From positions 4,962,001 to 5,026,000 of the forward strand of contig NZ_WIXO01000001.1 in the NCBI RefSeq assembly GCF_009709575.1: a stretch of 64,000 nt of DNA. Direction: 5' to 3'. The notes beneath the pieces are model-generated. The model saw only the letters and a program-made list of their open reading frames with translations. It was not told the origin of the DNA and ran no database searches. The position numbers and the translations under genes were made by a program. Source of the DNA: Streptomyces taklimakanensis. Lineage in GTDB: Bacteria > Actinomycetota > Actinomycetes > Streptomycetales > Streptomycetaceae. This document shows, piece after piece, positions 20,181 to 28,734 of this stretch; the stretch's first letter is position 1; every line of letters begins with the position of its first letter.

Positions 20181-21665
20181 ATGGCCACCGACCCCACCCC
20201 GAGCACCGCGGCCACCGTGGCCACCACAGCCACCACAGCCACTGCCTCCACGGCCTTCACCAGCGCCCTGGAGGTCATCCGCGCGGTCGAGCCGCGCGTC
20301 GCCGACGCCATCGGCGCCGAGATCGCCGACCAGCGCGCCTCCCTCAAGCTGATCGCCAGCGAGAACTACGCCTCCCCGGCCGTGCTGCTGGCCATGGGCA
20401 ACTGGCTCAGCGACAAGTACGCCGAGGGCACCGTCGGCCGTCGCTTCTACGCCGGCTGCCGCAACGTCGACGCCGTCGAGGCGCTCGCCGCCGAGCACGC
20501 CCGCGAGCTGTTCGGCGCCGACCACGCCTACGTCCAGCCGCACTCCGGCATCGACGCCAACCTCGTCGCCTTCTGGGCCGTCCTCGCCCAGCGGGTGGAG
20601 AGCCCGGCCCTTCGGCGCGCCGGCGCGAAGCACGTCAACGACCTGACCGACGAGGACTGGGAGGCCCTCCGGCGCGAGCTGGGCGACCAGCGGATGCTGG
20701 GCATGTCCCTGGACGCCGGTGGCCATCTCACCCACGGCTTCCGTCCCAACATCTCCGGCAAGATGTTCGCGCAGCGCAGTTACGGCACCGACCCGGACAC
20801 CGGCCTGCTCGACTACGACGCGGTGCGCGCCGCCGCCCGCGAGTTCCGCCCGCTCATCCTGATCGCCGGCTACTCCGCCTACCCCCGGAAGGTGAACTTC
20901 CGGATCATGCGGGAGATCGCCGACGAGGTCGGCGCCACCCTGATGGTCGACATGGCCCACTTCGCCGGCCTGGTCGCGGGCAAGGTCCTCACCGGCGACT
21001 TCGACCCCGTGCCGCACGCCGACATCGTCACCACCACGACCCACAAGTCCCTGCGCGGCCCGCGCGGCGGCATGGTGCTGTGCGACGAGGCGCTGACCGA
21101 GCACGTCGACCGCGGCTGTCCCATGGTGCTCGGCGGCCCGCTGCCCAACGTCATGGCGGCCAAGGCCGTGGCCCTGGCCGAGGCCCGCCGGCCCGCCTTC
21201 GGCGACTACGCCCGGCAGGTGGTGGAGAACGCCGCCGCGCTCGCCGAGGGCCTGATGCGACGCGGCGCCGCCCTCGTCACCGGCGGCACCGACAACCACC
21301 TCGCCCTGGTGGACGTCTCCGGTTACGGCCTCACCGGCCGCCAGGCCGAGGACGCCCTGCTGGCCGCCGGAATCGTCACCAACCGCAACGCCGTGCCGCG
21401 CGACCCCAACGGCGCCTGGTACACCTCCGGCATCCGCCTCGGCACCCCCGCGCTCACCACCCGCGGACTGGGCACGGCGGAGATGGACGAGGTCGCCGAC
21501 CTGATCCACACCGTGCTCACCGCCGCCGAGCCCGGCACCACCGCCGCCGGTGCCCCCTCCAAGGCCCGGTACGTCCTGGCGGAGGAGACCGCCGAGTCCG
21601 TCGCCGCCCGCGCCGCCGACCTGCTGGCCGGGCACCCGCTGTACCCGGGCATCGACCTGGTCTGA
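20181..21665 (+). CDS. glyA: Serine hydroxymethyltransferase
   Basis: 494 residues. It converts serine and tetrahydrofolate to glycine and 5,10-methylene-tetrahydrofolate in the cytoplasm. A Thr/Ala-rich head of about 25 residues is unusual; the fold then shows LIASENYASP, the PLP Lys in TTTHKSLRGPRGG, and a long insertion around residues 130-165 (RVESPALRRAGAKHVNDL) that makes it longer than the ~420-residue standard enzyme but matches Streptomyces GlyA. AAGGAGA stands eight bases before the ATG. Expression should rise when the upstream ZTP riboswitch binds ZMP/ZTP. Confidence 0.95.
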   Translation: MATDPTPSTAATVATTATTATASTAFTSALEVIRAVEPRVADAIGAEIADQRASLKLIASENYASPAVLLAMGNWLSDKYAEGTVGRRFYAGCRNVDAVEALAAEHARELFGADHAYVQPHSGIDANLVAFWAVLAQRVESPALRRAGAKHVNDLTDEDWEALRRELGDQRMLGMSLDAGGHLTHGFRPNISGKMFAQRSYGTDPDTGLLDYDAVRAAAREFRPLILIAGYSAYPRKVNFRIMREIADEVGATLMVDMAHFAGLVAGKVLTGDFDPVPHADIVTTTTHKSLRGPRGGMVLCDEALTEHVDRGCPMVLGGPLPNVMAAKAVALAEARRPAFGDYARQVVENAAALAEGLMRRGAALVTGGTDNHLALVDVSGYGLTGRQAEDALLAAGIVTNRNAVPRDPNGAWYTSGIRLGTPALTTRGLGTAEMDEVADLIHTVLTAAEPGTTAAGAPSKARYVLAEETAESVAARAADLLAGHPLYPGIDLV

Positions 21666-21733
21666 GGGGCCGACGGGTCGCCCGGCCCGAGGGCCGCCTC
21701 GGACCGGGCGCCGAAGGCGCGTAACCTGCCGTC

Positions 21734-22405
21734 ATGACCGACGACCTGCCCGAGATGAGGGCCTCCGACGCCGACCGGGAGCGCGTGGCCGAAGTGCTCC
21801 GGGAAGCGGTGGCCGAAGGCCGGCTGGACATGGCGGAGTTCCAGGATCGGCTGGACTCCGCCTACGCCGCCCGCACCCAGGGGGAGCTGGCACCGTTGAT
21901 CAGGGACCTGCCCCGGACCGGCACCCCGGCGGAGCCCGCGGAGGGACACCGCCGGTGGGCGGATCGGGTCGGCGGCACGCCCACCTCGCGCGGTGGCGTG
22001 GCGATCATGGGCGGTTTCCTGCGCAGGGGCCGCTGGACGGTCCCGCGTCGCTTCACCGGTTTCGCCTTCTGGGGCGGAGGCGAGATCGACCTGCGCGAGG
22101 CGCGCTTCGAGGACCGCGAGGTGGAGATCCGCTGCTTCGCGATCATGGGCGGTCTCCACATCGTCGTCCCGCCGGGAGTGGAGGTCGAGGTGAACGGCGT
22201 CGGCATCATGGGCGGCTTCGACCACGGCGCCGTCGGCGAGGGAGAGCCCGCCGCGCCGCGCGTGGTGGTCACCGGCCTCGCCTTCTGGGGCGGGGTCGCG
22301 GTGGAACGCAAGTCCCGCGACCCCAAGGGCGGCGAGGGCGGGAAGACCGGGCGCGGTCACCTCGGCGACCACGGGAAGCACCTGGGGCACGGCGCGGACG
22401 GGTGA
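21734..22405 (+). CDS. DUF1707 / LiaF-C-like domain protein
   Basis: 223 residues. Residues 1-60 form the actinobacterial DUF1707 (MRASDADRERVAEVLREAVAEGRL, FQDRLDSAYAARTQGEL), a short helical module resembling SHOCT. Residues 90-200 hold the repeated beta-helix-like pattern VAIMGGF, FAFWGGGEIDL, FAIMGGLHI, VGIMGGFDHG typical of LiaF-type C-terminal domains linked to cell-envelope stress sensing. No membrane segment is visible, so it is probably soluble or peripheral. It stands 68 bases after glyA on the same strand and may be read through from it. Confidence 0.85.
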   Translation: MTDDLPEMRASDADRERVAEVLREAVAEGRLDMAEFQDRLDSAYAARTQGELAPLIRDLPRTGTPAEPAEGHRRWADRVGGTPTSRGGVAIMGGFLRRGRWTVPRRFTGFAFWGGGEIDLREARFEDREVEIRCFAIMGGLHIVVPPGVEVEVNGVGIMGGFDHGAVGEGEPAAPRVVVTGLAFWGGVAVERKSRDPKGGEGGKTGRGHLGDHGKHLGHGADG

Positions 22406-22426
22406 GCCGGAGCGAGGCGCCGGCCG

Positions 22427-23830
22427 TCAGGGCCACTCGGGTCTGTCGGCGCCCACCGGGCCCGGCGGACGCGCCCAGCCGTCGGGCCCGCCCTCGTACG
22501 CCACCGGGGGGACGGCGTGGCGCAGCCGCCCCAGCGGGCCGACGGTCTCGGTGAGCCAGTCGGCCGGGTCGTACGGCTCCCGCGCCCCGGCCACCGTCTC
22601 CGGGGCGCCGCTCAGCTCGTGTTGCAGCCAGTGCGCCGTCCGGGCCAGGGACAGGCGCGCGTGCCGGGTGCCGCCGTCCCCGTCGCCGTGCTGCTCGGTG
22701 AGCGACCGCAGCACGGCGGCCGCCAGCAGATAGCCCGTGCCGTGGTCCAGGGCCTGTGCGGGGAGCGCGCCGGGGCGGCCGTCCTCCTTCCCCTCGGCCA
22801 CCGCGATGCCGCTCGCCGCCTGCACCAGGCTGTCGAACCCCCGTCGTCCGCCCCACGGCCCCACGGCGCCGCCCCACGCGTTCAGCTCCGCGACCACCAG
22901 GCCGGGCCGCCGCTCGGCCAGCTCCCGGGCCGACAGGCCGAAGCGGTCCAGAGCGCCGGGCCGGTAGCCGGTGACCACCACGTGGGCCTCGGCCAGCAAC
23001 TCCTCGAAGGTCGCGCGGCCGGAGCGGGAGGCGAGGTCCAGCAGGGTCGAACGCTTGCCGAAGCCGGTGTCGGCGTGGGCGTCCGCGCTCTCGGGCATGT
23101 CGGGAGGGTCGATCCGCAGCACGTCGGCGCCCAGCAGCGCCAGCGTCCGGGTGGCCACCGGGCCGGCGATGACCCGGGTGAGGTCCAGCACGCGCGGACC
23201 GGACGGCGGCAGCGGCGGTGGTGGAGCGTCGTCCAGGCGTTCGCGTCCCACCAGGGGGAGCCCGGCCACGGCCGTGCCCTGGGGGTGCGCCGCCCACCGT
23301 TCGGGGGTGCGGACGGCGACGGCCAGGCCCCCCGCCGCGTACACCGCCTCCTCGACGTCCTCCGCGCGGCGGTCGGCCAGTTCGGCGGCGACGGCGTCGG
23401 CCGCCGCCCCCTCGTCGCCGTCGTCACCGGGGTCGGGAACGCCGAGCGCGGTCAGCAGCCGGGCACGGTGGTGCGGGTAGTTGGCGTGGGTGCGCACCCA
23501 GCCGTCGGCGGTGCGCCAGAAGCGCGACAGCGGCGCGAAGGTGGCCGCCGGACGCCCGTCGACGCGCAGGTGGCGCTCGCTGGTGAACGCGGTGGCCACC
23601 GCGCCGTCGTCCACCCGCGCGGCCGGGACGGGGGCGCCCGCGCGCCGGGCCGCCCACTCGGCCGCCGCCAGGGCACACACCGCGACGGTGGCCCGGCCCA
23701 GCTCCCGCACCGGCAGCCGCGCGGGCAGGACGGGCGCGGGGAGGCCGCGCGGGACGAGGCGGACGTGTTCGACCAGGGCCGGGTCACCGCCCAGCGCGGC
23801 CCACAGCCGGGCCCAGGAGCGTTGTTCCAT
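22427..23830 (-). CDS. CoA transferase, CaiB/BaiF family (class III)
   Basis: 467 residues. The CoA-transferase III domain is in the second half: VLDLTRVIAGPVATRTLALLG, ADVLRIDPPD, VVVTGYRPGALDRFGLS, ALDHGTGYLLAAAVL. The Asp of the LDHGTGYL segment is in the usual place of the catalytic aspartate. The first ~190 residues (VEHVRLVPRGLPAP onwards) look like a degenerate second half-domain, a bipartite arrangement common in Streptomyces paralogues. Substrate unknown. The ATG at 23830 is preferred because upstream codons read Arg/Pro-rich sequence. Confidence 0.85.
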   Translation of the reverse strand: MEQRSWARLWAALGGDPALVEHVRLVPRGLPAPVLPARLPVRELGRATVAVCALAAAEWAARRAGAPVPAARVDDGAVATAFTSERHLRVDGRPAATFAPLSRFWRTADGWVRTHANYPHHRARLLTALGVPDPGDDGDEGAAADAVAAELADRRAEDVEEAVYAAGGLAVAVRTPERWAAHPQGTAVAGLPLVGRERLDDAPPPPLPPSGPRVLDLTRVIAGPVATRTLALLGADVLRIDPPDMPESADAHADTGFGKRSTLLDLASRSGRATFEELLAEAHVVVTGYRPGALDRFGLSARELAERRPGLVVAELNAWGGAVGPWGGRRGFDSLVQAASGIAVAEGKEDGRPGALPAQALDHGTGYLLAAAVLRSLTEQHGDGDGGTRHARLSLARTAHWLQHELSGAPETVAGAREPYDPADWLTETVGPLGRLRHAVPPVAYEGGPDGWARPPGPVGADRPEWP

Positions 23831-23976
23831 GCCCGCAGTGTGCCGTACGGCCGACCCCGTCCCGGCCCGGTCCCGGCCCCGTCCCCTTGTCGGTGCCGGC
23901 AACTACGTTGATCGACAACGGAACTGAGTACCCGTACGGATGTTTGGACTCCGTCGCGGACGGCACGCTGAGAAGT

Positions 23977-24144
23977 ATGGAACGGATCATGGAGCACACG
24001 CACGGCACCCCGGAACTGTCCCCCACCCTGGCCTCGGAGTTCGGACGAGGGCCCGCCCTGGCGTTCGGTCTGGCGGGGACACTCGCCCTGGGGTGGGTGA
24101 TCGCCATGGTCTACGTCATAGCCTCCTGGGCGACGGGAAGCTGA
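23977..24144 (+). CDS. Small single-pass membrane protein, hypothetical
   Basis: 55 residues from ATG 23977 (or 51 from ATG 23989). A polar head (MEHTHGTPELSPTLASEF) precedes one hydrophobic segment ALAFGLAGTLALGWVIAMVY and a short tail. I do not recognise the family. It is flanked by the divergent CoA-transferase and a secreted I36-like protein; the preceding 100 bases are AT-richer than average, consistent with a promoter, but no clear hexamers were found. Confidence 0.5.
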   Translation: MERIMEHTHGTPELSPTLASEFGRGPALAFGLAGTLALGWVIAMVYVIASWATGS

Positions 24145-24246
24145 CACATCGTGACGCATTGGGTGGAATGACGGGTTCTCTGCCGTTTCTCCTGCTTCCG
24201 GCGGTGGGACGATGCGGTCGCCAACGAGGGCGACCGAGAGGAGAAC

Positions 24247-24654
24247 ATGATGCGGAGGACCACATTCCGGAGGAGGGCGCTCGTCGGCTTCGCGACGATC
24301 GCGGCCGCCGCCGGGCTGAGCCTGCCGAGCGGCGCGCAGGCCGCGCCCGCCGGTTGGAGCGACTGCCCGAGCCGGCACGTCTGCTTCTGGACGGGGGACA
24401 ACGGCACCGGCCGGATGTGCGCCTGGCCCGGTGACGACCCCGACTGGCGCGGTGGCGCCATCCGCTGCTCCTGGTCCGGGACGACCAGGGCACAGTCCGT
24501 CTACAACAACGGAACCTCCGGCGCCTCGGTGTCGTACTACACGGGCGCCGACTACAAGGGCCGCGCGGGCTGCACCGCGAAGGGCGGACGCGGCAACTTC
24601 GTGGGCAACAACGGCACGGGCCACTTCCTCCGCTCCCACAAGTGGGCCTGCTGA
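24247..24654 (+). CDS. Secreted peptidase inhibitor I36-like small protein
   Basis: 135 residues; GGAGAAC stands right before the double ATG. A Tat/Sec-type signal (MMRRTTFRRRALVGFATIAA, cleavage near AQA-AP) precedes a Cys-rich beta/gamma-crystallin-like domain: CPSRHVCFWTGDNGTG, MCAWPGDDPDW, SVYNNGTSGASVSYY, RGNFVGNNGTGHF. Six cysteines could give three disulphides. This pattern matches the I36 family (Streptomyces metalloprotease inhibitor SMPI), although many members are of unknown activity. Secreted and probably monocistronic; a hairpin terminator follows. Confidence 0.82.
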   Translation: MMRRTTFRRRALVGFATIAAAAGLSLPSGAQAAPAGWSDCPSRHVCFWTGDNGTGRMCAWPGDDPDWRGGAIRCSWSGTTRAQSVYNNGTSGASVSYYTGADYKGRAGCTAKGGRGNFVGNNGTGHFLRSHKWAC

Positions 24655-24727
24655 CGACCACCGCTCCCACCGCCGCACGGCACGCGCGGCCTCCCCGTTC
24701 CGGGACACGTCCGAACCGCTCGCCGAA

Positions 24728-24755
24728 GGCCGTCCGATCCGCGGGTCGGACGGCC
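24728..24755. terminator. Terminator between I36-like gene and convergent reductase gene
   Basis: GGCCGTCCGA (24728-24737) pairs perfectly with TCGGACGGCC (24746-24755) around an 8-nt loop, between two convergent stops at 24654 and 24797. Confidence 0.72.
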
Positions 24756-24796
24756 CTCGGGCGTCGCGTGGGGGCGCGGGCCGCCCGGACTCCTCC

Positions 24797-25987
24797 TCAG
24801 GGGCGGTCCGGGCGGGAGACCACCCGGAACGAGATCCCCGCCCCGACCAGGCGCTCCGTCAGCGCGTTCCCCATCGCGACGGCCGTGGTGACCTGCCCCG
24901 AGGTCTCGGGCAGGTCGTCGAGGGCCAGGCACATCGCCGACTCCGCCAGCATCTTCGCCGTCTCGCCGTACCCCGGATCGCCGCCGGAGACCTCCGTGAC
25001 CACGCGCCGGCCCCCGCCCTCGCCGAAGAAGCGGACCGTGAACCAGCTCCTCGCGCGTCGCCCCGGATCCGGGCCCTCGCCCGGCGCCCAGCGGGCCGAC
25101 AACGCCCGGCGGGCGGTCGGGAACCGGGCGAGCGCGAACAGCGCACCGGCCCCCACGACGCCGCCCACGGCGACGGGCAACCGACGGACGGCCGCGTAGT
25201 GCCGGTAACGGAAGTCCGGACCGTACCGTTCCAGCGCGGCGGCCGACCGTGCCACGACCTGCGGGTCGACGGTGGGCAGCGGCACCGCCCACGCGCCCGC
25301 CTTGCCGCTGCGGCGCGGCCGGTCCAGGGGAGCGCCGATCCGCCGCCCGGCCGGACGGGGTTCCACCCGTCGCCGCTCTCGCGCCGCGGCCTCCGCCTGC
25401 CGCCGCCGGGAGAACGCCGTCAGCGCGGAGGCGAACGTTCCGCCGGAGAAGGCGCCGGACGCGCGCACGTACCCGTCGATCCGCAGCGGCACGCCCTCGG
25501 GCAGCCGCTCCACGGTGAACAGCACGCCCAGGTCGTGCGGCACGGAGTCGAAGCCGCAGGCATGCACCAGCCGTGCCCCGCTCTCGCGGGCCCGCTCGTG
25601 GTGACGCAGGTACATCCGGTCGACGAACTCCGGCTCCCCGGTGAGATCCGCGTAGTCCGTCCCGGCCTCGGCGCACGCGGCCACCAGGGGCTCGCCGTGC
25701 CGGACGTAGGGACCCACGGTGGTGGCGACCACACGGGTGCTCCCCGCGACGGCGCGCAGCGAGTCGGGGTCGAAGGCGTCGGCGTGCAGCAGAGGCAGGC
25801 CGGCGCAGGCCGGGTCGGTCTCCGCCAGGCGCTCGCGCAACCGCAGCAGCTTGTCGCGGTTGCGGCCCGCCAGCGCCCATCGAAAGCCGTCGGGGGCGTG
25901 GGCGGCCAGGTACTCGGCCGTCAGTCCGCCGGTGAAACCGGTCGCGCCGAACAACACCAGATCGTGCTCGCGGTCGTTCCGGGACAC
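24797..25987 (-). CDS. Trans-acting enoyl reductase / saccharopine dehydrogenase-like protein
   Basis: 396 residues. The N-terminal Rossmann segment DLVLFGATGFTGGLTAEYL has the GxTGFTG nucleotide-binding loop, followed by VATTVGPYVRHGEPLVAACAE and YADLTGEPEFVDRMYLRHH, typical of the NAD(P)-binding saccharopine dehydrogenase-like family that includes mycobacterial Rv2953, the trans-acting enoyl reductase of phthiocerol synthesis. In Streptomyces the substrate is unknown and no polyketide synthase is nearby. Arg-rich insertions occur around residues 190-230. Confidence 0.82.
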   Translation of the reverse strand: MSRNDREHDLVLFGATGFTGGLTAEYLAAHAPDGFRWALAGRNRDKLLRLRERLAETDPACAGLPLLHADAFDPDSLRAVAGSTRVVATTVGPYVRHGEPLVAACAEAGTDYADLTGEPEFVDRMYLRHHERARESGARLVHACGFDSVPHDLGVLFTVERLPEGVPLRIDGYVRASGAFSGGTFASALTAFSRRRQAEAAARERRRVEPRPAGRRIGAPLDRPRRSGKAGAWAVPLPTVDPQVVARSAAALERYGPDFRYRHYAAVRRLPVAVGGVVGAGALFALARFPTARRALSARWAPGEGPDPGRRARSWFTVRFFGEGGGRRVVTEVSGGDPGYGETAKMLAESAMCLALDDLPETSGQVTTAVAMGNALTERLVGAGISFRVVSRPDRP

Positions 25988-26518
25988 TTCTGCCTCCTGG
26001 GTGAGCGGGGGGAAGCGGACGGGATCCTCCGTCGGTGCCCGACCCTACGGCGGGACACGGACGCACGCGCGACGGGGTGTGGGGACGGGCGCCGGACCCG
26101 AAAATTTCCGAAAAAAATGAGCTTGCCTACCGGAATATGGCCGAAAAATTCTGACGAACGCCGGGGCGAGGGGCGGGTTGTGCAGTGGTTTCTCCCGTTT
26201 CGTCGGCAGGCGGTGGACGGTGGGCCCGCCGAGGGGGGCGCGGAAACGGCCGACCTGGAGCGGCCCGTGCCGTCCCGTTGTCATGTCCCGGACTCCTTCC
26301 TAGTCTGGGAGCGCTCCCGGGTCCGGTTCGGCGTCCCGCGGCTCGCGCGGACCCGCCGGGAAGTCCGCACGGACCTTCTCGACCGCGCTCGTGGCGGCGC
26401 CCCTGCCCGTCCGGACCGGCGCACTCCCCACCATCCGGCGCGCACCGGCGGCCACGTGACCCCGCGTCACCCGACAGGGGCCGGTCCGCCGACCGCGCGC
26501 CCTCCTCTGGAGGACCCC
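25988..26518. other. Control region of the CE15 gene with AT-rich CGAAA boxes
   Basis: 531 bases between divergent genes. The segment 26099-26151 is strikingly AT-rich for this genome and contains CGAAAATTTCCGAAAA (26099-26114) and CCGAAAAATTC (26141-26151), resembling the TTCGAAATTTCGAA palindrome before the GH43 gene. A promoter with CebR-like operator lies at 26278-26319. Confidence 0.6.
26278..26319 (+). promoter_or_regulatory. Promoter and CebR-type operator of CE15 gene
   Basis: TTGTCA (26278-26283), a 17-base spacer and TAGTCT (26301-26306) form a good vegetative promoter. TGGGAGCGCTCCCG (26306-26319) matches 13 of 14 bases of the CebR box TGGGAGCGCTCCCA and covers the expected transcription start, so repressor binding would block initiation. 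CebR is released by cellobiose in Streptomyces. Confidence 0.78.
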
Positions 26519-28219
26519 ATGCGCTTCCAACGACATCGACCCCGGGTGTGGGCAGCCGCGGTCTTCGCGGCCGCCGCGACTCTGGCCGCCACCGCCCTCG
26601 GCGCGCAGGCGGGCGCCGCCGACGACCTCCCCACCGTCGCGCAGGCCGCCCCCGCCGTCGAGTACGACGGTGCCGACTGCCCGGTGCCCGAGCCGGGCGG
26701 CTCGACCGGCACCTCCATGCTCCCCGACCCCTTCACGAAGCTGAACGGCACGCGCGTCACCACCAGGTCCGACTGGCGGTGCCGACGGGCGGAGATCAAG
26801 GAACTGGCGGAGCGGACCGTCTACGGCGAGAAGCCCGGAAAACCGGAGAGCGTCACGGGAACGGTGTCGAGGACCGGTATCACCGTGAACGTGACGCACC
26901 AGGGCAGGAGCGCCGGTTTCTCGGCGAACGTCGAACTGCCCAGCGGTTCCGGGCCCTTCCCGGCCGTCGTCGTCTACGGGGGACTCGGAGCGGACACGGC
27001 CACCATCAAGGCCTCCGGTGCCGCCGTCATCAGCTACGACCCCTTCACGGTCGGGCGGGAGGGCACGCCGCGGAACAACAAGCAAGGCGCGTTCTACAGC
27101 ATCTACGGCTCCTCCAGCGGCACGGGGCTGCTGACGGCCTGGGCCTGGGGCGTGAGCCGGATCATCGACGTCATCGAGCAGTCGGGCGGCAACCTCCTCA
27201 CGGCGGACGCGACCGGCGTCACCGGCTGCTCGCGGTACGGCAAGGGCGCCTTCGTGGCCGGTGCGTTCGACCAGCGCATCGCCCTGACCATGCCGATCGA
27301 GTCGGGCAGCGGCGGTGTCGGCGCCTTCCGGTCGATCGCCAGGGAGAACGGCGCGCAGCCGCTGAGCAGCGCCTACTCCGAGCAACCGTGGCTGGGCGAC
27401 GCGTTCGGCTCCTACACGGGCAATCCGAACTCGCTGCCGGTGGACACGCACCAGATCGTGGGCATGATCGCGCCGCGAGGGCTGTTCGTCATGGACAACC
27501 CCCACATCGACTGGCTGGGCGCCAGGTCCGGGAACGTGGCGGCCCTGGGCGGAGCGGAGATCTACAAGGCGCTCGGCGCGGGGGACAACATCACCTACTG
27601 GTCCGACGTCCGGGACGGCAGCCACTGCGCCGTCAGGTCCGAATGGAGGACTCCCCTCCAGCAGAACATCCAGAAGTTCCTGCTGAAGACGGGCAACACC
27701 TCCGGCGTGTTCAGGACCTCCCCCGCGAAGTCCGGCAACCTCTCCGAGTGGAGGAACTGGCAGACCCCGAACCTCCCCGACACCGGCACCACGGGCGGCG
27801 CCACGGGTGGTGACACCGGTGGTGACACCGGCGGTGCCACGGGTGGTGACACCGGTGGCGGTGACACCGGCGGCACCAACGCCGGTACCACCGGAGGAAC
27901 CACCGGCGGCACGAACGGGGCCTGCACCGCCGGCTACCGCACGGTCAACAGTTGGTCCGGCGGCTTCCAGGGCGAGGTGTCGGTCCGCAACGCCGGCGTC
28001 GACGCGCTCAACGGATGGACCGTCGGCATGACCCTGGCCCCCGGTCAGTCCATCGGCAGCGTCTGGAACGGCCGGAACAGTGGGACCAGCGGAACCATCA
28101 CGGTGAGCAACGCCCCCTGGAACGGCACCGTCGCGGCCAACGGCACCGTCACGTTCGGCTTCACCGTCACCGGCGGTTCCTCGGCGGCACCGGGCGACAT
28201 CACCTGCACCAGTCCCTGA
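26519..28219 (+). CDS. Secreted 4-O-methyl-glucuronoyl methylesterase (CE15) with CBM2
   Basis: 566 residues; GGAGG precedes the ATG by 6 bases. A signal peptide (VWAAAVFAAAATLAATAL, cleavage near AQAGAA) is followed by a CE15 alpha/beta-hydrolase domain (about 45-420) with nucleophile Ser238 in GCSRYGKGA, the conserved Glu in MPIESGSGG, and catalytic His in DGSHCAV. A Thr/Gly/Asp repeat linker (about 421-460) leads to a CBM2 (CTAGYRTVNSWSGGFQGEVSV onwards) that binds cellulose. CE15 cleaves ester bonds between lignin and glucuronoxylan. The CebR-type operator ties it to cellulose-induced secretion. Confidence 0.92.
   Translation: MRFQRHRPRVWAAAVFAAAATLAATALGAQAGAADDLPTVAQAAPAVEYDGADCPVPEPGGSTGTSMLPDPFTKLNGTRVTTRSDWRCRRAEIKELAERTVYGEKPGKPESVTGTVSRTGITVNVTHQGRSAGFSANVELPSGSGPFPAVVVYGGLGADTATIKASGAAVISYDPFTVGREGTPRNNKQGAFYSIYGSSSGTGLLTAWAWGVSRIIDVIEQSGGNLLTADATGVTGCSRYGKGAFVAGAFDQRIALTMPIESGSGGVGAFRSIARENGAQPLSSAYSEQPWLGDAFGSYTGNPNSLPVDTHQIVGMIAPRGLFVMDNPHIDWLGARSGNVAALGGAEIYKALGAGDNITYWSDVRDGSHCAVRSEWRTPLQQNIQKFLLKTGNTSGVFRTSPAKSGNLSEWRNWQTPNLPDTGTTGGATGGDTGGDTGGATGGDTGGGDTGGTNAGTTGGTTGGTNGACTAGYRTVNSWSGGFQGEVSVRNAGVDALNGWTVGMTLAPGQSIGSVWNGRNSGTSGTITVSNAPWNGTVAANGTVTFGFTVTGGSSAAPGDITCTSP
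27785..27915 (+). repeat. Gly/Thr-rich linker repeats in CE15-CBM2 gene
   Basis: Imperfect tandem units of GGTGGTGACACC / GGCGGTGCCACG type encode a flexible GGDTGG/GGATGG linker between catalytic and cellulose-binding domains. Confidence 0.75.
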
Positions 28220-28241
28220 TTCCCGCGCGTCCGCGCCCCGA

Positions 28242-28268
28242 CGGTCCCGTCCCGCCGGGGCGGGACCG
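28242..28268 (+). terminator. Hairpin after CE15 gene
   Basis: CGGTCCCG (28242-28249) pairs with CGGGACCG (28261-28268); an alternative nested GTCCCGC/GCGGGAC stem is also possible. It begins 22 bases after the stop. Confidence 0.6.
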
Positions 28269-28541
28269 CCGGGGCCGCGCCCTCTCGCGGACGAGCCCGG
28301 ACGAACCGCCTCGCGGCGCCCGGAGCCACGGCGCGGCGCGAGGGGAGACGGAGCGAGACGTTCCGAGATCGGCGACCGAGCGACCGAGTCGGGGGAAGGA
28401 CTCGTCCGCGGCTTCCGCGACCTCGCCGACCCCGGGATCCGCCGGTCCACGGAGAGCGCGACATGTCGCATGGCGTGTCCGATGTGTTGCCGACGGCCAA
28501 CAGAAAGGTATCTGCACCTTTTGACGATCTTGTCAGGAGAA

Positions 28542-28555
28542 GTGACCTCTGTCAC
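28542..28555. promoter_or_regulatory. Crp-like palindrome
   Basis: GTGACCTCTGTCAC fits the GTG-N6-GNCAC pattern reported for Streptomyces Crp and is a 5-bp inverted repeat. It lies 180 bases before the start of the membrane-anchored hypothetical protein. Confidence 0.4.
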
Positions 28556-28734
28556 ACGAAAGCCATGACGACGCGTTACACGTCCCAAGGCGCCGGAAAC
28601 CGTGAGAAGTTCGAAATGGCGAGCGAGGCGGGAAACCGCGGCCGCCATTTCCCACCGATCGTCACCCTGTCTTTTGGCATATTCATTTCGGTCATGCCGG
28701 GGCAGGGGTTTTCGGGACTCCGCGGAGGAAAGTC

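Larger units (their letters stand above)
28220..28734. other. Intergenic region with terminator, AT-rich tract and Crp-like site
   Basis: 515 bases. A hairpin follows the CE15 gene (28242-28268). From about 28490 to 28710 the base composition is clearly less GC-rich than the surroundings and contains a Crp-like palindrome at 28542-28555. No convincing gene is present. Confidence 0.5.

Noticed and set aside
23870..23976. Upstream extension of the small membrane protein to 85 residues (start 23887)
   Set aside because: The added residues are polar and unlike a conserved head; no ribosome site, and the segment looks like promoter DNA.
24431..26518. Upstream extension of the CE15 frame to 24431
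   Set aside because: The extra ~696 residues are the shadow of the reductase gene on the other strand; the signal peptide begins at 26519.
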